From positions 1,116,001 to 1,180,000 of the forward strand of contig NZ_VDMN01000001.1 of the NCBI RefSeq assembly GCF_006335145.1: a DNA stretch of 64,000 nt, given 5' to 3'. The first letter of the stretch is position 1; the number at the start of each line of letters is the position of its first letter. The DNA comes from Aliirhizobium smilacinae (GTDB taxonomy: Bacteria > Pseudomonadota > Alphaproteobacteria > Rhizobiales > Rhizobiaceae). Position numbers and translations under genes: made by a program. A model generated the notes under the pieces. The model was given only the letters and a program-made list of their open reading frames with translations. It was not told the origin of the DNA and ran no database searches. Shown here in pieces: positions 26,709 through 34,580 of this stretch.

Positions 26709-27119
26709 TCAGCGGTCGATCAGCACCGAGCACTTGGCGTGGCGCACGATGCGGTCGGCGGTGGCGCCGATGATGTAGTTCGTCAGATCCGGAACGTGCG
26801 AGGCGATGATGATGAGGTCGGCCTTGGATTCTTCGGCGGCGGCCAAAATTTCCCGCGCCGGTGCGCCCTGGCGGATCTCGATATCGGCCTTGATGCCGAC
26901 CTTGTCGCGAAGCTCGGTCAACTCGGTCTCGGCCGTCTTGCGCGCATCGACGAGCATGTCCACCGAAAGATCCGAGACGACATAGGCCGGCAGTTCCTCG
27001 ACGATGTTGACCATCAGGATACGGCCACCGGCGGCAGACAATTGCTTGGCCTGATTCAAAATCCGTTCGGCTTTTTCCGCCTGTGCAATATCGACCGCGA
27101 CTAGGATTGTCTTATACAT
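26709..27119 (-). CDS. Universal stress protein (UspA family)
   Basis: 136 residues. One Usp domain: MYKTILVAVDIAQAEKAERILNQA at the N-terminus and the C-terminal SKADLIIIASHVPDLTNYIIGATADRIVRHAKCSVLIDR. The usual ATP-binding pattern G-x2-G-x9-G-(S/T) is altered (the second part reads IGATADRIVRHAKCSV), so ATP binding is uncertain. A perfect FNR/FixK box centred 60 bp upstream of the start (27172-27185) predicts induction at low oxygen, as is common for rhizobial usp genes. Confidence 0.9.
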   Translation of the reverse strand: MYKTILVAVDIAQAEKAERILNQAKQLSAAGGRILMVNIVEELPAYVVSDLSVDMLVDARKTAETELTELRDKVGIKADIEIRQGAPAREILAAAEESKADLIIIASHVPDLTNYIIGATADRIVRHAKCSVLIDR

Positions 27120-27171
27120 CTGTATCTCCCTTCAACAGTTAAGCATTTTTGCCCAGCTTACACCCGGCGCC

Positions 27172-27185
27172 TTGATTCGCATCAA
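27172..27185. promoter_or_regulatory. Perfect FNR/FixK box (anaerobox)
   Basis: TTGAT (27172-27176), TCGC, ATCAA (27181-27185) is an exact match to the FNR/FixK consensus TTGAT-N4-ATCAA. It lies in the gap between the universal stress gene (minus, start 27119) and the VOC gene (plus, start 27324); distance favours the usp promoter. Confidence 0.8.
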
Positions 27186-27323
27186 GCTTCACTGTCCACA
27201 TTTTCTGAACGAAGCTTCTCCTATTTTTCGACTTTCGTGAACGATAAGGATCGGCGATATTTCGTCATCGCGGCTTTGCCGCCGCAGACGATTGCGGCCT
27301 CCAAACCCGCCCGGAGATTATCT

Positions 27324-28190
27324 ATGAGCAACTCTTCTGAAGCAGCATTCGCCCTGACACGTCCGGCCCATGTCGGCCGCGCGCATCTCGTTGTCACCGA
27401 TCTCGATACAGCCTCGAAATTCTATCAGGAGATCATCGGTCTTTCGGTGATGGAAAAAAGCGCCAGCGGCGTGCTGCTCGGCGCCCACGGGCGCCCGCTT
27501 TTGCAGCTCACCACCGGCAACGGCGTTACCCGCGCATCACGGCAGGCGGCCGGATTGTTTCATACCGCCTTCCTGATGCCGAACCGCTCGGAACTGGCCC
27601 ATTGGCTGGCCAATGCCGCCCACAAGGGTGTGCAGCTCGACGGCGCGTCGGATCATCTGGTCTCGGAAGCGCTCTACCTGTCCGACCCGGAAGGCAACGG
27701 CATCGAAATCTACCGGGACCGCACGCCGGATGAATGGACCTATTTCCCGGATGGCACGGTGCAGATGTCCACCGACCGGCTGAACCTGCAGGCGCTTTAC
27801 GATTCGGCACCACAGACGGCGTGGAACGGCATGGCGCCGGGCACATCGGTCGGCCATATCCATCTGCAGGTCGGCGATATTCCGCAGGCGGACGCCTTTT
27901 ATCGCGACGTGCTGGGACTGAAGATCATGGCGCGTTATCCCGGTGCAAGCTTCTTTGCCAGCGGCGGTTACCACCACCATATCGCGGCCAATATCTGGAA
28001 TAGCCGCGGAGCCCAGGCCCGCCAGGACAACATGACCGGTCTTTCCGATTACACAGTGCGCTTCAATGACGGTGAGGCGCTGACCAAGGCCCTTGCAGCG
28101 CTGGAAACGCAGGAGATCGCCACCACCAAGACGGGTGAAGGTTATGCGCTGAAAGATCCCTGGGGCATCGGCCTGACGCTCGCGGCCTGA
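27324..28190 (+). CDS. Two-domain VOC (extradiol dioxygenase-like) protein
   Basis: 288 residues with two vicinal-oxygen-chelate modules: the first from VGRAHLVVTDLDTASKFYQEIIGLSVM to DPEGNGIEIYRDR, the second from VGHIHLQVGDIPQADAFYRDVLGLKIM through GGYHHHIAANIW. The metal-ligand pattern (His...His...Glu) is present. The arrangement matches CatE-like catechol 2,3-dioxygenase relatives found widely in bacteria, but the substrate is unknown. ATG at 27324 gives the usual N-terminus; an upstream start at 27237 would run through promoter DNA. Confidence 0.85.
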   Translation: MSNSSEAAFALTRPAHVGRAHLVVTDLDTASKFYQEIIGLSVMEKSASGVLLGAHGRPLLQLTTGNGVTRASRQAAGLFHTAFLMPNRSELAHWLANAAHKGVQLDGASDHLVSEALYLSDPEGNGIEIYRDRTPDEWTYFPDGTVQMSTDRLNLQALYDSAPQTAWNGMAPGTSVGHIHLQVGDIPQADAFYRDVLGLKIMARYPGASFFASGGYHHHIAANIWNSRGAQARQDNMTGLSDYTVRFNDGEALTKALAALETQEIATTKTGEGYALKDPWGIGLTLAA

Positions 28191-28307
28191 CCTGACATTT
28201 CAGGTCTGCCCGGCAGAATTAGCAAAAAGCTAATAAACACTCGGCGTTCCGGAACCGGAGCGCCGTTTTTGCGTTCTGTGGCAGGTTCGGGGCTATCAGG
28301 GAAAAAC

Positions 28308-29474
28308 ATGACAACGATCAGCGCGCGCGGCAGTGCCAAGCCGAAGAAGCATTTCGTGGACTTCTCATCTCGCCGGCGCGAGGCATTCGCGCTCGTCGAG
28401 GAAGAGGATGCGGATGCGGTAGACACTGCGACGCTCGGCCGCGACGCTCTCGAAGTGGCCATGGCCTGGGCCGTGATCGGCATTTTCGCGATCGTCTTTT
28501 TCGCCATCCTTCACTACATGGCATTGATCCTCATTCCGGTGACTTTGGCGGTCGTCGTGGGCCTGATCCTTGGGCTTTTAGCAGACAAGCTGGGGCGTGC
28601 CGGCGTGCCGCGCTTCGGTATCGCCGTGATCCTCTCGTCGGCTGTTTTCCTCGTGCTGTTTCTGATCGCCAATGCTCTTGCGGAGCCGGTTGCGACGCTT
28701 CTGCGGGAAGGCCCCAATTTCGCCGAGCGCTCCTATGACCGTCTGATGCCTTTCCTCCAAAGCCAGCATTGGCTGAACATCTCGCCGGCCACGTTCCAGA
28801 CCGGTACGATGTCGATGGACAAACTGCTCGAAAACTCCACCAATATCCTGGGTGTCGTCACCTCAAGTCTGACCCCCGCGATTATTCAGGGCATGATCTT
28901 CTTCGCCGCACTGCTGCTGTTTCTTTATGGACGGCTGAGGCTGCGCAAGACGATCATCATGGCGTTTCCGCGTCGCCGCCAACGGCTGATCGCAATCCGC
29001 CTGCTGAACTCGGTCGACCAGGTGCTCGGTTATTATTTCGCGACCGCCAGCGTGGTCTATTTCTGCCTCGGCATCGTGATGACGCTGATCGCATATCTCT
29101 GCGGGCTCAGCATGCCGGTGCTGTGGGGCATGTTTGCGTTTCTGTCGAGCTTCATTCCCTTCCTCGGCATTACGCTGATGACCATCTCGGTGGCGATCGC
29201 AGGCATCCTCACCCATGACGCGATCCTGCTGGCGCTGCTGCCCGCCTTCCTGTTCTTCACGGTGCATCTGGCCATGGAGAACCTGATCTTCCCGGCGATC
29301 ATGGGCCGGCAGTGGGAGATTAACCCGTTCGTCGTTTTTCTCGCTATCCTGTTCTGGACCTGGATGTGGGGAGCCGTCGGCGCGATGCTGGCCCTGCCGC
29401 TGTCGCTGATATTGATGACGGTGCTGACGGAACTGTTTCCCGAGCGAAAGGCGACGCCTAACCTGCCGGGCTGA
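28308..29474 (+). CDS. AI-2E family transporter (PerM/TqsA-like)
   Basis: 388 residues. An N-terminal cytoplasmic stretch of about 45 charged residues precedes roughly eight membrane helices typical of the AI-2E/UPF0118 family (MALILIPVTLAVVVGLILGLLADKLGRAGVPR ... GMFAFLSSFIPFLGITLMTISVAIAGI ... PLSLILMTVLTELFPE). Family members export autoinducer-2 or exchange Na+/H+; which applies here is unknown. The first repeat of the start region and GGGAAAAAC favour ATG at 28308. Confidence 0.85.
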   Translation: MTTISARGSAKPKKHFVDFSSRRREAFALVEEEDADAVDTATLGRDALEVAMAWAVIGIFAIVFFAILHYMALILIPVTLAVVVGLILGLLADKLGRAGVPRFGIAVILSSAVFLVLFLIANALAEPVATLLREGPNFAERSYDRLMPFLQSQHWLNISPATFQTGTMSMDKLLENSTNILGVVTSSLTPAIIQGMIFFAALLLFLYGRLRLRKTIIMAFPRRRQRLIAIRLLNSVDQVLGYYFATASVVYFCLGIVMTLIAYLCGLSMPVLWGMFAFLSSFIPFLGITLMTISVAIAGILTHDAILLALLPAFLFFTVHLAMENLIFPAIMGRQWEINPFVVFLAILFWTWMWGAVGAMLALPLSLILMTVLTELFPERKATPNLPG

Positions 29475-29519
29475 AACTCCCCCAATTGCCCGTCCTCCAG
29501 ACACTCGAAAGAAGCCGTA

Positions 29520-30773
29520 TTGAGCTCTTCAGACCTGAGTTTTCACGACACCGATCATGACGACCTGACGACCGGGAGAGCGCCATGGGGTTATCGTCAG
29601 GTGCCGCCGGACCGTCAGGCGCTGACAGAAAGCATCAAGACCGATGTCGCCATCATCGGCGGCGGCATTACCGGATCGCTGATGGCGGAGCATCTGTCGC
29701 GCCTTGGCCGCCGGGTGGTCGTCATCGACCGCGAACAGCCGGGCTTCGGCAGCACGCGGGCCAGCACCGCCATGCTACAATGGGAAACGGATTCTTCGCT
29801 CACGGAGCTTACCAATCTCTACGGCTTCGAGACGGCGGCGAATGTCTATCGCCGGAGCTATGCAGCGGTTGCCGGGCTGATGGAACTTGTGGCGGCGCAC
29901 CGTATATCCTGCGCATTCCAGCCGCGCCCGACGCTCTATATCGCCGCCGGGGATATCGGCGAAAAGGAACTGCGCGAGGAGCTGGCCTTGCGCCACCACG
30001 CGGAGCTTCCGGGCGAGCTGTTGTCCTATACGTCGCTTCGCCGGGAGTTCGGTTTCGATCGCGAGGCGGCAATCCTGTCTCCCGGCTCGGCCGAGGCCGA
30101 TCCACTGTTGCTGAGTTGGGCGCTACTGCAGGCCGCCAGAGGTTTTGGCGCGCAGATTATCGATGCAGATGCCGTCAAGTTCCATGACGAAGGCGGGCGT
30201 GTTCTGGTCGAGACGTCCGGTCCGCATGTCATCGACGCAGCCCATGTCGTGCTTGCGACCGGGTATATAATGCCGCATTTCGTCATGCCGGCGTGCCACA
30301 GGATCTCGTCCAGCTTCGCGATATCGACGCTACCGCAACAGCCGGATCATCTATGGCCGCGGCGCGCACTCGTCTGGGAAGCGAGCGAGCCTTATCTCTA
30401 CATGCGAACGACGGCGGACAACCGCATCGTCATCGGCGGTGAGGATGAGGAGATCGCCGATCCGCAGGTTCGCGATGCGATGCTTGCGGACAAGGTGCTG
30501 CGCCTGCGGGAAAAACTCACCCGGATATGGCCTGAGGCGAATGCGGAGATTTCGCATGCATGGTGCGGGGCCTTCGGCGAGACGTCGGACGGCCTGCCAT
30601 TGATCGGGCCGGTTTCCGGCGCTTCGAACATCTATGCCGCCTACGGATATGGCGGCAATGGCATCACCTTTTCCTATCTCGCCTCCCGCATGATCGCGGC
30701 GATGATATCGGGCGAGAAGCAAGCCTGGTTCGAGAGCTTCGCGCTCGACCGGAATGTCAGCGCTCAGTCGTAG
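29520..30773 (+). CDS. FAD-dependent oxidoreductase (DAO family)
   Basis: 417 residues from a TTG start. Contains the dinucleotide-binding motif DVAIIGGGITGSLMAEHLSRLGRRVVVID, the glycine-rich PGFGSTRASTAMLQWE loop and the C-terminal FAD contact GLPLIGPVSGASNIYAAYGYGGNGITFSYLAS. These belong to the D-amino acid oxidase/glycine oxidase/gamma-glutamylputrescine oxidase superfamily. Unlike many relatives, there is no Rieske domain. Substrate unknown. Its 3' end overlaps the convergent DUF930 gene by 10 bp. Confidence 0.85.
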   Translation: MSSSDLSFHDTDHDDLTTGRAPWGYRQVPPDRQALTESIKTDVAIIGGGITGSLMAEHLSRLGRRVVVIDREQPGFGSTRASTAMLQWETDSSLTELTNLYGFETAANVYRRSYAAVAGLMELVAAHRISCAFQPRPTLYIAAGDIGEKELREELALRHHAELPGELLSYTSLRREFGFDREAAILSPGSAEADPLLLSWALLQAARGFGAQIIDADAVKFHDEGGRVLVETSGPHVIDAAHVVLATGYIMPHFVMPACHRISSSFAISTLPQQPDHLWPRRALVWEASEPYLYMRTTADNRIVIGGEDEEIADPQVRDAMLADKVLRLREKLTRIWPEANAEISHAWCGAFGETSDGLPLIGPVSGASNIYAAYGYGGNGITFSYLASRMIAAMISGEKQAWFESFALDRNVSAQS

Positions 30774-31150
30774 AGATAATACTTGTCCCACAGATCGCGC
30801 GTGACCTTCGAGCCGATCGTGTAGTCGAATGACATCACCGTCAGGCCGGCCTCTCCGGTTTCGCACTTGAACTTGAGACGGTACCAGTCCCCGGCACTGC
30901 GGAACACGGCGCCCGGCGCCTTCAGCTTGTTTCCATCCTCGACCGGATCGGAGAACGTGTAGGCGATCACCTTGTCGGGGCGGAATTCGCCGGTCTTGCG
31001 GATCTGGTCCATCGCCTCCATGTCGCAACGCTGTTCGCGCCGCTCATCCGGGTCCAGGGCGTTCAATTGCCTGGTGACGCGCGCATCCAGCGCGTGGGCC
31101 GCAGACGCGGAAAACAGGGCGAGAGCCATCACCGACAGCTGTTTCTTCAT
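30764..31150 (-). CDS. Exported DUF930 family protein
   Basis: 128 residues with a Sec signal peptide (MKKQLSVMALALFSASAAHA) and the DUF930 domain: LNALDPDERREQRCDMEAMDQIRK, then YRLKFKCETGEAGLTVMSFDYTIG. The two cysteines could form a disulfide in the periplasm. ATG at 31150 places the signal peptide at the N-terminus. A conserved rhizobial family with no known role. Confidence 0.85.
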   Translation of the reverse strand: MKKQLSVMALALFSASAAHALDARVTRQLNALDPDERREQRCDMEAMDQIRKTGEFRPDKVIAYTFSDPVEDGNKLKAPGAVFRSAGDWYRLKFKCETGEAGLTVMSFDYTIGSKVTRDLWDKYYLYD

Positions 31151-31270
31151 GTGATCCCTACTCATATCGACTTGGATGCGCGGAAACTAGGAGACGTGCA
31201 TCCGATTGACCACCAACCAAAAGGCGAAATACCATGATGTGAACAGACGAGGTGGCGAGCGGGACGGCAG

Positions 31271-31516
31271 ATGGAAGAGCAGGCGCTTTCGGATGCGAAG
31301 AAGGAACAGATCAAGCTTCGCGCGACGTTTTTGAACAATATCGGGGTCGGTATCATGTTGATCGGGGTGTTCACGCCGATCATCCGCGTCGCCTATGGTG
31401 ACATAAACCCGCAGATCGGTGCGCTCTGGCTTGCCGCAGCGCCTACCGGTTGTTTTCTATTAGGCACTGCATTACATTTATCTGGAGGTTGGATCCTCAG
31501 AGGGCTCCGCAAATGA
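31271..31516 (+). CDS. Small two-helix membrane protein (81 aa)
   Basis: A charged N-terminus (MEEQALSDAKKEQIKLRATF) is followed by two hydrophobic helices (GVGIMLIGVFTPIIRVAY and IGALWLAAAPTGCFLLGTALHLS) and a basic C-terminal end. Its stop overlaps the ATG of the next tiny gene (ATGA), which supports both being real. I do not recognise a family; the layout resembles many uncharacterised small inner membrane proteins. No ribosome site stronger than GGCAG is seen. Confidence 0.65.
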   Translation: MEEQALSDAKKEQIKLRATFLNNIGVGIMLIGVFTPIIRVAYGDINPQIGALWLAAAPTGCFLLGTALHLSGGWILRGLRK

Positions 31517-31641
31517 CGACCGCACAGATCATCGCACTTGTAATGCCCGTTGTCGGCGTCGGCATGGCGATCAGCGTAGTTTATTGGCAAAGCTGGCGCG
31601 ACGGCGTGTTGCCCAACCAGAAGCCACGCGACAAGAAATAA
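31513..31641 (+). CDS. Very small membrane protein (42 aa)
   Basis: Encodes MTTAQIIALVMPVVGVGMAI followed by SVVYWQSWRDGVLPNQKPRD and KK. There is one hydrophobic helix, then a basic tail, so a single-pass membrane protein. The ATG overlaps the upstream stop by 4 bp, indicating translational coupling with the 81-residue membrane protein. The pair may form a complex (inference). Easily missed by gene callers because of its length. Confidence 0.6.
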   Translation: MTTAQIIALVMPVVGVGMAISVVYWQSWRDGVLPNQKPRDKK

Positions 31642-31736
31642 CACTTCCTTCCAGGCTCGAAGGCCCGTACCGGCTTGCCTCATTGCGCACCGCAACCTAT
31701 CTCTGGCACTCCTTCCTTTCATACCGGAGTGCTTCC

Positions 31737-33845
31737 TTGGCCCCCTCCCCCAAATCGCCTTTCGCCAATCTTCCCGCAGCTCCCGTCGCGCCCAAGAAGC
31801 CGGTCAGCGACACGCGCCACGGCATTACCCGCTCGGACGATTACGCCTGGCTGCGCGCCGACAACTGGCAGGCGATGTTCAAGGATCCGTCGATCCTCGA
31901 CCCGGAAATCCGCAAACATCTGGAAGCCGAAAACGCCTATATGGAAGCCGCACTTGGCGACACGGCCGAGCTGCAGAAGGTGCTGTTTGCCGAGATGCGC
32001 GGCCGCATCAAGGAAGACGATTCATCCGTTCCGGTACAAGATGGACCGTTTGCTTACGGTTCGCTGTTCGTGACCGGCGGCGAGCAGCCGCATTATTTCC
32101 GCACGCCGCGCGATGGCGGAGAAAAACAGACGCTGCTGAACGGCGACCGGGAGGCGGCAGGCAAGGATTATTTCCGCCTCGCCGGCATCGACCATTCGAC
32201 CGACCATTCGCGCGGCATCTGGGGTTATGACGACAAGGGGTCGGAATATTTCACCCTGCGCATCCGCAATCTCGCCACCGGCGAAGACCTGGAAGATGTG
32301 ATCGAAAATACCGCCGGCGACGGCGTCTGGGCGCCCGACGGCAAGAGCTTTTTCTATACGCTGCAGGACGAAAACCATCGGCCTTCCAAGGTATTTCATC
32401 ACATCGTCGGCCAGCCGCAGTCGAAAGACCGATTGGTGTTCGAGGAGCAGGATCCCGGCTTCTTCATGGGCGTCGGCGGGTCCTTGCTGGACGACTTCAT
32501 CTATATCGACATCCACGATCACGAGACCTCGGAATACCGGCTACTGTCCACCTCGGACCTGACGGCCGAGCCGAAGCTGGTGGCAGAGCGCGAAGAGGGT
32601 ATCGAGTATTCGATGACCGAAGGCGGGGACGTCTTCTACATCCTAACGAACGATGGCGACGCCAAGGATTTCAAGATCGTCGAGGCCCCGGCTTCGGCCC
32701 CTGGCAAGGAGAACTGGAAGGAAGTCGTGCCGCATGAGCCCGGCCGGCTGATCATTTCCCACATGGCCTATGCGCGGCACCTGATCTGGCTGCAGCGCAA
32801 GGACGGGTTGCCACAGATCGTTATCCGCGACCGCCAATCCGGCGAGGAACATGCGATCGCCTTCGACGAGGAAGCTTATTCGCTCGGCCTTTCCGGCTCG
32901 GCCGAATACGGCACGGACATGATCCGCTTCTCCTATTCATCGATGACGACGCCGACACAGCTTTATGACTACGACATGGTGACGCGCGAGCGCGTGCTGC
33001 TGAAGACCCAGGAAGTGCCGTCCGGCCACAACCCGGAGGACTATGTGACCCGCCGCGTCATGGCGACGGCGCATGATGGCGAACTGGTGCCGGTCACCCT
33101 TCTCTACAGGAAGGACACGCCGCTCGACGGTTCGTCGCCCTGCCTGCTCTACGGGTATGGCGCCTATGGCATCACCATTCCGGCCTCGTTCTCGACCAAT
33201 GCGCTGTCGCTGGCCGACCGCGGCATCGTCTATGCCATCGCCCACATCCGCGGCGGCAAGGACAAGGGTTTTGCCTGGTACGAAAACGGCAAGATGGAGA
33301 ACAAGCAGAACACCTTTAAAGACTTCATCGCCGCGGCCGATCATCTGGTTTCGGCCGGCTTCACCTCCTATGACCGGATCATTGCCGAGGGCGGCTCCGC
33401 GGGCGGCATGCTGATGGGGGCGGTTGCCAACATGGCGCCGGAAAAGTTTGCCGGCCTTATCGCCGCCGTGCCCTTCGTCGACGTGTTGAACACAATGCTC
33501 GACGACACGCTGCCTCTCACCCCACCGGAATGGCCGGAATGGGGTAACCCGATCGAGTCGGAAGAGGAATACCGCTGGATCGCGGCCTATTCGCCTTACG
33601 ACAACGTCACCGGCCGCGCCTATCCGCCGATCCTTGCGATTTCCGGCCTCACTGATCCGCGGGTCACCTATTGGGAACCGACCAAGTGGGTGGCGAAGCT
33701 TCGCGAGCATACGACCGGGACCGCGCCGATCCTGCTTAAGACCAATATGGCAGCCGGCCATGGCGGCAAGTCGGGCCGCTTCCAGAGACTGGAAGAGATC
33801 GCCTTCGAATATGCATTTGCGATCAAGGTTGCGGGCAAGATGTAG
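31737..33845 (+). CDS. ptrB: Oligopeptidase B (S9 family serine peptidase)
   Basis: 702 residues. Oligopeptidase B cleaves peptides after basic residues in the cytoplasm. The N-terminal beta-propeller region (SDDYAWLRADNWQAMF... ) is followed by the catalytic alpha/beta domain: GYGAYGITIPASFSTNALSLADRGIVYAIAHIRGG, nucleophile EGGSAGGMLMG, the acid in ISGLTDPRVTYWEPTKWVAKLR and the histidine loop NMAAGHGGKSGR. TTG at 31737 is chosen: GGAG lies 7 bp before it and the protein then starts LAPSPKSPFANLP. Longer in-frame starts have no ribosome site. Confidence 0.92.
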   Translation: MAPSPKSPFANLPAAPVAPKKPVSDTRHGITRSDDYAWLRADNWQAMFKDPSILDPEIRKHLEAENAYMEAALGDTAELQKVLFAEMRGRIKEDDSSVPVQDGPFAYGSLFVTGGEQPHYFRTPRDGGEKQTLLNGDREAAGKDYFRLAGIDHSTDHSRGIWGYDDKGSEYFTLRIRNLATGEDLEDVIENTAGDGVWAPDGKSFFYTLQDENHRPSKVFHHIVGQPQSKDRLVFEEQDPGFFMGVGGSLLDDFIYIDIHDHETSEYRLLSTSDLTAEPKLVAEREEGIEYSMTEGGDVFYILTNDGDAKDFKIVEAPASAPGKENWKEVVPHEPGRLIISHMAYARHLIWLQRKDGLPQIVIRDRQSGEEHAIAFDEEAYSLGLSGSAEYGTDMIRFSYSSMTTPTQLYDYDMVTRERVLLKTQEVPSGHNPEDYVTRRVMATAHDGELVPVTLLYRKDTPLDGSSPCLLYGYGAYGITIPASFSTNALSLADRGIVYAIAHIRGGKDKGFAWYENGKMENKQNTFKDFIAAADHLVSAGFTSYDRIIAEGGSAGGMLMGAVANMAPEKFAGLIAAVPFVDVLNTMLDDTLPLTPPEWPEWGNPIESEEEYRWIAAYSPYDNVTGRAYPPILAISGLTDPRVTYWEPTKWVAKLREHTTGTAPILLKTNMAAGHGGKSGRFQRLEEIAFEYAFAIKVAGKM

Positions 33846-34102
33846 GCTCGCGCCAGCACCAGCCTTATATCTATAGAGGTGATAGACGGGCCAGCGTCTC
33901 GGCTGGCCCGCACCAGGCGGGAGATTTCTCCTCTGCGCGATTCTCCTGAACATGCCGTTTCCGGCTGATCGAGACGAGGAAGCGCAGCCGGAAACGTGAT
34001 GTTTCCGCGCCGCGCATCCGGTTCCAGATATGATTTCGGGTTCATTCAACACCGGCAAAGCCTGCCTGTGGCAGCGCAAGCTTGCGCTTTCACAGGCTTT
34101 TT
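33846..34102 (+). ncRNA. Possible small RNA or long 3' UTR behind ptrB
   Basis: No ORF of natural composition fits here. The stretch contains an 8-bp perfect hairpin (GGGCCAGC/GCTGGCCC at about 33890-33911), two unpaired-looking TCTCCT motifs (near 33928 and 33943) of the anti-Shine-Dalgarno type seen in trans-acting sRNAs, and ends with the terminator at 34064-34102. A stand-alone sRNA and a ptrB 3' UTR cannot be told apart from sequence. Confidence 0.3.
34064..34102 (+). terminator. Strong intrinsic terminator
   Basis: GCCTGTG (34064-34070) pairs with CACAGGC (34091-34097), and between them AGCGCAAG pairs with CTTGCGCT; a 2x2 internal loop separates the two stems. TTTTT follows. It ends ptrB or the possible sRNA. 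Confidence 0.8.
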
Positions 34103-34190
34103 CGCAACTTCGAATAAGCGCTTTGCCGACTGTCAAGCCCTCCAGCGCGCCCACGCAACGGCGACGCAAGCTTCGCGCAAGGTTCCAGCA

Positions 34191-34206
34191 TTAACCAATC
34201 GTTAAC
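34191..34206. promoter_or_regulatory. CtrA box directly upstream of the 86-aa gene
   Basis: TTAA (34191-34194), seven bases, TTAAC (34202-34206) is an exact full CtrA site. It ends 23 bp before the ATG at 34230, so it must lie in or next to the promoter of that gene. Confidence 0.7.
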
Positions 34207-34229
34207 CAACCTGTACGTGGACCAAAGCG

Positions 34230-34490
34230 ATGAAGATCGATAGCGGCCTGAGTGGCTATCAATATCCGAACCGGACCGTTGAAGTGGAGCGCACCTCCGA
34301 GGAAGCGCCTCAGGTCGCGGCGACGTCGACAGCGCGTTTTGCGGATGCGCTGACAGGCAGCAGCACGCAGCTTTCGAACTCACTGGCGAGCGCCTTGTGG
34401 GTCATGGGGGCAGAAGATGCGGCGCCCGGCATGGGCGCAACAGCTGCGCAGCAGCGCTGGGTCCAGAACCTCTATCAAGAATTCGCCTGA
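34230..34490 (+). CDS. Hypothetical small protein, likely CtrA-controlled (86 aa)
   Basis: A soluble 86-residue protein beginning MKIDSGLSGYQYPNRTVEVE, with a Glu/Pro/Ala-rich middle and a C-terminal helix ending QQRWVQNLYQEFA. No signal peptide or membrane segment. It is a monocistronic unit: CtrA box just upstream, bidirectional terminator just downstream. I do not recognise the family. Control by CtrA points to cell cycle, flagella or envelope (inference). Confidence 0.7.
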   Translation: MKIDSGLSGYQYPNRTVEVERTSEEAPQVAATSTARFADALTGSSTQLSNSLASALWVMGAEDAAPGMGATAAQQRWVQNLYQEFA

Positions 34491-34512
34491 TCGGCATTGC
34501 ATCGCTATCAAC

Positions 34513-34550
34513 AAGAAGGCCCGAGACCGCATCCGGTTTCGGGCCTTCTT
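34513..34550. terminator. Bidirectional terminator between 86-aa gene and dmeF
   Basis: A 16-bp stem with one G-T pair: AAGAAGGCCCGAGACC (34513-34528) with GGTTTCGGGCCTTCTT (34535-34550), loop GCATCC. It has T-rich ends on both strands and serves both convergent genes. Confidence 0.85.
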
Positions 34551-34580
34551 CATTGAGACAAAGCCAGTTCCTGGAAACGG

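Noticed and set aside
33668..34045. Small minus-strand frame behind ptrB
   Set aside because: Overlaps the ptrB 3' coding end, lacks a ribosome site and has no recognisable feature.
32937..34169. 410-codon frame on the minus strand across ptrB and its 3' region
   Set aside because: No domain, biased Arg/His composition, and opposite to the catalytic domain of oligopeptidase B.
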